The notes beneath the pieces were generated by a model. That model worked only from the letters and a program-made list of their open reading frames with translations, did not search any database and was not told the origin of the DNA. The translations under genes and the position numbers were made by a program. Below, piece by piece: positions 50,544 to 54,057 of a stretch of DNA of 54,057 nt; the first letter of the stretch is position 1; every line of letters begins with the position of its first letter. The DNA is from Crocinitomicaceae bacterium (GTDB lineage: Bacteria > Bacteroidota > Bacteroidia > Flavobacteriales_D > Crocinitomicaceae): NCBI GenBank assembly GCA_020832365.1, contig JAFIEX010000002.1, positions 1-54,057 of the forward strand, read 5' to 3'.

Positions 50544-53177
50544 TTATTTTTCTGATATTGCTTTCTGAAATCGCTCTGTTACCATGGCAATTGCAGCGGG
50601 AATACCGTTCGGGTTTTTCCCGCCAGCTGTTGCGAAGAAAGGCTGGCCACCTCCGCCGCCATTGATGAGTTTGGATGCTTCACGAATTAAATTGCCAGCA
50701 TGCAATTGATGCTCTTCTACTAAGTTGTCAGCGATGATAATACTCAAAGTGCATTTATCTTCATGCACAGCTCCAATTACTGCAAATAGGCTCTCATACT
50801 CTGCTTTTAGTTGAAACAAAATATCTTTAACACTTCCTCCATCTAGTGGCACTTCAGCAGATAAGAAATGGATACCATCTATATTTTTTATTTCTGACTT
50901 AAGGGCATTTTTTTGATTTTGCGCCTTTTCTTTATTGAATTGTTCTATTTGCTTTTGCAGTGCACTATTTCGCTCCAATAAATCAGTCAGCGCTTTGTGA
51001 AGATCCTTTGGATTCTTTAGCAGTGACTGTACTTCTGATAATTTTTGGAGCTGTTCTTGAATATAACGTTCTGCGCTAACATTTGTAATGGCTTCTATTC
51101 TTCGAACACCTGCTGCAACGGCACTTTCTGAAGTGATTTTGAATAAGCCAATGCTTGCAGTATTCTCTACATGTGTTCCGCCACAAAGCTCCACAGAGTC
51201 TCCAAATTTGATAACTCGAACAACTTCACCATATTTTTCACCAAATAATGCCATTGCACCCATCTCCATTGCTTTCGACATAGGCACATTTCTATGTTCT
51301 TCCAAGCCAATATTTGCACGGATGTTGGCCGCCACTTTCTCTTCAATAAGTTGAAGCTCCTCATTGGTTACCTTGGAGAAATGACTGAAATCGAAGCGCA
51401 AATATCCATCATTGACTAAAGATCCCTTTTGTGCAACATGGTCGCCTAATACTTCCCGAAGTGCATGGTGGAGTAGGTGAGTGGCGCTGTGGTTGGCTGT
51501 GGTTAACTTTCTTTTTTCAAGATCAACAACTGCCTTAAAGCGACCGTTCAAGTTGCTTGGTAAATTTTTGACGAGGTGAACAATTAAATTGTTTTCTTTT
51601 TTTGTATCAAAGATGATGGTTTTTTCATCTCCAAATTGAATGTAACCAGTATCTCCAACTTGGCCACCACCCTCAGGATAGAATGGGGTAAAGTTAAATA
51701 CCAACTGATAGAATGTTTTGTTCTTTTGAGTGACTTTTCGGTACTTCACTAACATCACATCAGCGCTTGTCGCATCATAACCAATGAATTCTTCTACATC
51801 ATCGTCTTGTAAAATCATCCAATCATCTGTAGTGATTCCTGTGGCAGCTCTAGAACGCTCTTTTTGTTCTTGTAATGCTTTTTGAAATCCAGTTTCATCC
51901 ACAGTTAAGCCTTCTTCTCTAGCAATCAAAGCCGTTAGGTCTATGGGGAAGCCATAAGTATCATACAATTCAAATGCTGCGTTGCCGTCTATGATTTTGG
52001 ATTGCGCTTCTTTGCATGATTCCACTATCGTAAGCATTCGTTTTATTCCTTGTTCTAATGTTCGGAAAAAACTGGTTTCCTCTTCTCGAATGACGTTTTC
52101 TATTAAAGAAGTTTGTTCTTTTAATTCAGGAAACGCATCCCCCATTTCTTTAGTAAGTATTTGGCTTAAATCGGCCAAAAAAGGCTCTCTAAAAGATAAA
52201 GTTTGGTAGCCATAACGAATGGCACGTCTCAAAATTCTGCGAATGACATAGCCAGCTCCTGTATTAGCAGGCAGTTGTCCGTCTGCAATCGCAAAGGCAA
52301 TCGCTCGAATGTGATCGGTGATTACGCGCAGTGCAATATCTGTTGTTTCTGTTTTGCCGTATTCAACATTTGCTGCTTTAGCAACATGCTGAATAAGCAC
52401 TTGAAATAAATCAGCGTCGTAATTGGATTGTTTTTTTTGCAATACCATAGCCAATCTTTCTAGTCCCATTCCAGTGTCAACATGTGTTTCTGGTAATTTT
52501 TCTAAACTACCGTCTGCTTTGCGATTGAACTGCATGAAAACTAAATTCCAAATTTCAATAACATGTGGGTGGTCGGCATTAACTAAAGTTTTACCGTCCA
52601 CTTTTCGCCTTTCTTCAGCTGATCGAATATCTACATGAATTTCAGAGCAAGGGCCACAAGGACCAACTTCGCCCATTTCCCAGAAGTTATCCTTCTTGTT
52701 AGCCAATAATATGCGGTCTTCTGCGATATATTTTTTCCAAATGTTTATGGCTTCTTCATCTTGTGGTACGCCATCCTCTGGATCGCCTTCAAAGACGGTG
52801 ACATAAAGCCTATCCTTTTCAATTTGATATACCTCTGTTAGCAGTTCCCATGCCCACTGGATTGCTTCTGCTTTAAAGTAATCACCAAAGGACCAATTAC
52901 CTAACATTTCAAACATGGTGTGATGATAGGTATCAACTCCTACTTCCTCTAAGTCATTGTGTTTTCCAGATACACGAAGGCATTTTTGGGTATTTGCAAT
53001 CCTCGTGTCCTTGGCTTTTTCGTGTCCTAAGAAGTAATCTTTGAACTGATTCATGCCTGCATTGGTGAACATCAATGTTGGATCATTTTTTACCACCATT
53101 GGCGCAGAACTAACTATTTTGTGTCCTTTATTTTCGAAAAAATCTAAGAACTGTTTTCTAATATCGCTAACTTTCAT
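50544..53177 (-). CDS. alaS: alanine--tRNA ligase
   Basis: Charges tRNA-Ala and edits Ser/Gly errors. 877 residues, the normal bacterial size. Catalytic domain starts [20 protein letters not shown] with [20 protein letters not shown] (motif 1), then [20 protein letters not shown] (motif 2 region) and [20 protein letters not shown] (motif 3). The editing domain has [13 protein letters not shown] (HxxxH zinc-type) and [20 protein letters not shown]. The C-Ala domain ends with [23 protein letters not shown] at 53177 lies 50 bases downstream of a perfect minus -7 box at 53227-53234. It is the first gene of a probable operon with the GT4 gene, divergent from an M23 peptidase, an order common in Flavobacteriia. 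Confidence 0.98.
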   Translation of the reverse strand: MKVSDIRKQFLDFFENKGHKIVSSAPMVVKNDPTLMFTNAGMNQFKDYFLGHEKAKDTRIANTQKCLRVSGKHNDLEEVGVDTYHHTMFEMLGNWSFGDYFKAEAIQWAWELLTEVYQIEKDRLYVTVFEGDPEDGVPQDEEAINIWKKYIAEDRILLANKKDNFWEMGEVGPCGPCSEIHVDIRSAEERRKVDGKTLVNADHPHVIEIWNLVFMQFNRKADGSLEKLPETHVDTGMGLERLAMVLQKKQSNYDADLFQVLIQHVAKAANVEYGKTETTDIALRVITDHIRAIAFAIADGQLPANTGAGYVIRRILRRAIRYGYQTLSFREPFLADLSQILTKEMGDAFPELKEQTSLIENVIREEETSFFRTLEQGIKRMLTIVESCKEAQSKIIDGNAAFELYDTYGFPIDLTALIAREEGLTVDETGFQKALQEQKERSRAATGITTDDWMILQDDDVEEFIGYDATSADVMLVKYRKVTQKNKTFYQLVFNFTPFYPEGGGQVGDTGYIQFGDEKTIIFDTKKENNLIVHLVKNLPSNLNGRFKAVVDLEKRKLTTANHSATHLLHHALREVLGDHVAQKGSLVNDGYLRFDFSHFSKVTNEELQLIEEKVAANIRANIGLEEHRNVPMSKAMEMGAMALFGEKYGEVVRVIKFGDSVELCGGTHVENTASIGLFKITSESAVAAGVRRIEAITNVSAERYIQEQLQKLSEVQSLLKNPKDLHKALTDLLERNSALQKQIEQFNKEKAQNQKNALKSEIKNIDGIHFLSAEVPLDGGSVKDILFQLKAEYESLFAVIGAVHEDKCTLSIIIADNLVEEHQLHAGNLIREASKLINGGGGGQPFFATAGGKNPNGIPAAIAMVTERFQKAISEK

Positions 53178-53226
53178 CGATCCTAAAATAAATTTGCTTT
53201 GCTGTTAAGCAATGTTAATCGGCGAA

Positions 53227-53234
53227 CAAAGTTA
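53227..53234 (-). promoter_or_regulatory. -7 element of alaS, mirror copy of the M23 promoter
   Basis: The minus strand reads TAACTTTG, a perfect TAnnTTTG element 50 bases before the alaS ATG. It is the exact reverse complement of the M23 gene's -7 box at 53246-53253, so the two divergent promoters form an 8-bp inverted repeat with an 11-base spacer. Confidence 0.55.
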
Positions 53235-53245
53235 GATGATTTGCT

Positions 53246-53253
53246 TAACTTTG
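53246..53253 (+). promoter_or_regulatory. -7 element of the M23 peptidase gene
   Basis: TAACTTTG matches TAnnTTTG, 22 bases before the ATG at 53276, and mirrors the alaS element at 53227-53234. Confidence 0.55.
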
Positions 53254-53275
53254 CAGAAATTCTCTTAAATAAATA

Positions 53276-54057
53276 ATGGGAAAAGCAAAATTTAGATACA
53301 ACCCGGAGACATTATCTTATGAAAAAGTTGAAAGGTCTGCATTAGAAAAACTACTACGAGGCTTAATATTTATTGCACCAACTTTTACATTAAGTATTGT
53401 TTTTGGTTTTTTTCTTGCCAATAGATTAGACTCTCCAAAGGAGAAAAGATTAAAAGCGGAGCTTGGCGAAATGCATCTTATTGTGGAAGAGTTTAGTAAA
53501 AGACTGAGCAATATTGATTTAGCTGTTGAGCAAATAAAACAGAGAGACGAAGAATTGTATCGTTCCGCTTTTGGTGCTAAAGCATTTCCCGAGGAATTAC
53601 GAAAAATGGGGATTGGTGGTAGTGATAGGTATAAAGAGCTGCGTAAAAAGTCAAATGCTGATTTATTGATTGCTACGGCGAAAAAGCTTGATGAGATTGA
53701 AGGTAAACTATATGCGCAGAGTATCTCTTTTACTGATTTAGTCAACCTTGCAAAAGAACGCGAGGTTTATTTAGCCAATTTACCTGCAATACAACCAGTT
53801 AGAAATAAAGATCTTAAAAGAATTGCCTCAGGATTTGGATGGAGAATAGACCCCGTTTATGGTACAAAACAGATGCATTGGGGATTAGACTTTACGGCAG
53901 ATGTCGGTACAGAAATTTATGCAACTGGAGGTGGAGTTGTGGAATTAGTAAAAAAGATTGCCTTGGGTTATGGCAAAGAGGTTGTCATAAACCATTGTTT
54001 TGTTTTGAAAACGAGATATTCCCACTTACATGAGTTTAAAGTAAAAGAATGGGATAA
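53276..54057 (+). CDS. M23 family metallopeptidase (5' part)
   Basis: ATG at 53276 opens a frame of 260 codons that continues past the window's right edge. Residues 1-55 hold a short cytoplasmic start and one membrane helix (LIFIAPTFTLSIVFGFFLAN). A charged coiled-coil-like region follows (~57-150; EEFSKRLSNIDLAVEQIKQR). The M23/LytM domain starts at ~180 with IASGFGWRIDPVYGTKQMHW, then HWGLDFTADVGTEIYATGGG with the HxxxD zinc ligands, and SHLH near the end as the HxH ligands. It is probably a membrane-anchored cell-wall endopeptidase that cuts peptidoglycan cross-links. In related genomes a MerR-type regulator often follows; that lies outside the window. Divergent from alaS. Confidence 0.93.
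   Translation, partial: MGKAKFRYNPETLSYEKVERSALEKLLRGLIFIAPTFTLSIVFGFFLANRLDSPKEKRLKAELGEMHLIVEEFSKRLSNIDLAVEQIKQRDEELYRSAFGAKAFPEELRKMGIGGSDRYKELRKKSNADLLIATAKKLDEIEGKLYAQSISFTDLVNLAKEREVYLANLPAIQPVRNKDLKRIASGFGWRIDPVYGTKQMHWGLDFTADVGTEIYATGGGVVELVKKIALGYGKEVVINHCFVLKTRYSHLHEFKVKEWD

Noticed and set aside
1-54057. CRISPR arrays, transposases, integrases, toxin-antitoxin pairs, tRNA or rRNA genes
   Set aside because: None was found on reading the gaps and strands; gaps between genes are short and explained by promoters and terminators.

Overview
The window reads as chromosomal DNA of a member of the Bacteroidota, most likely the order Flavobacteriales. The evidence is type IX secretion system (T9SS) genes (PorE-like, PorV, a PorU-type sortase), several proteins with T9SS C-terminal sorting domains, a TonB-dependent receptor with a carboxypeptidase-regulatory N-domain, a type III glutamine synthetase, an LDH-like malate dehydrogenase, and many AT-rich promoters with the Bacteroidota -7 element TAnnTTTG instead of a sigma70 -10 box. 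Shine-Dalgarno sequences are mostly absent. No tRNA or rRNA gene, CRISPR array, insertion sequence, phage or integron signature was seen. Genus cannot be fixed from the sequence alone.

Layout. 1-2.7 kb: the start of a minus-strand small protein, then a LysR regulator divergent from NADP-type isocitrate dehydrogenase. 2.9-6.0 kb: a secreted Asp-box propeller protein with a T9SS sorting domain. 6.0-9.9 kb (minus): DUF4293 protein, Uup ABC-F ATPase and a lipoprotein in one operon, plus a Bax-inhibitor-1 membrane protein. 10.0-11.4 kb: a DEDDh exonuclease fused to a GIY-YIG nuclease, possibly leaderless. 11.5-16.5 kb: an outer-membrane module of beta-helix lipoprotein, small lipoprotein and TonB-dependent receptor. 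16.8-27.5 kb: a T9SS block, porE-like, a candidate short RNA, aspS, porV and a very long PorU-type sortase. 27.7-35.1 kb: acyltransferase, hemB, a TPMT-like methyltransferase, glutamine synthetase III, a lipoprotein, and an MBL/double-rhodanese enzyme. 35.3-37.5 kb: mdh, a YiiX-like hydrolase and an acidic-tailed lipoprotein. 37.8-39.7 kb: an ECF sigma factor overlapping a single-pass membrane protein whose distal domain resembles a T9SS type-B (CHU_C) sorting domain. 39.8-44.8 kb: birA divergent from rsfS-ftsH-DUF2007-cdsA-psd. 44.9-53.2 kb (minus): alaS, a GT4 glycosyltransferase and a 1439-residue secreted CotH/lamin-tail protein. 53.3 kb-end: an M23 peptidase running off the window.

How it fits together. 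Much of the window concerns the cell envelope: T9SS machinery and its cargo, outer-membrane uptake, phospholipid synthesis coupled to FtsH quality control, and peptidoglycan turnover. Central metabolism (icd, mdh, hemB, glnN) and translation (aspS, alaS, rsfS, uup) are interspersed. The most notable items are the sigma factor/CTD-like membrane protein pair, the 11-bp inverted repeat enclosing the porU promoter, the ILEI/FAM3-like insertion in the long PorU, the apparent stand-alone short transcription unit between porE and aspS, and back-to-back divergent -7 boxes that form inverted repeats. None is a proven new system; each is a testable hypothesis.
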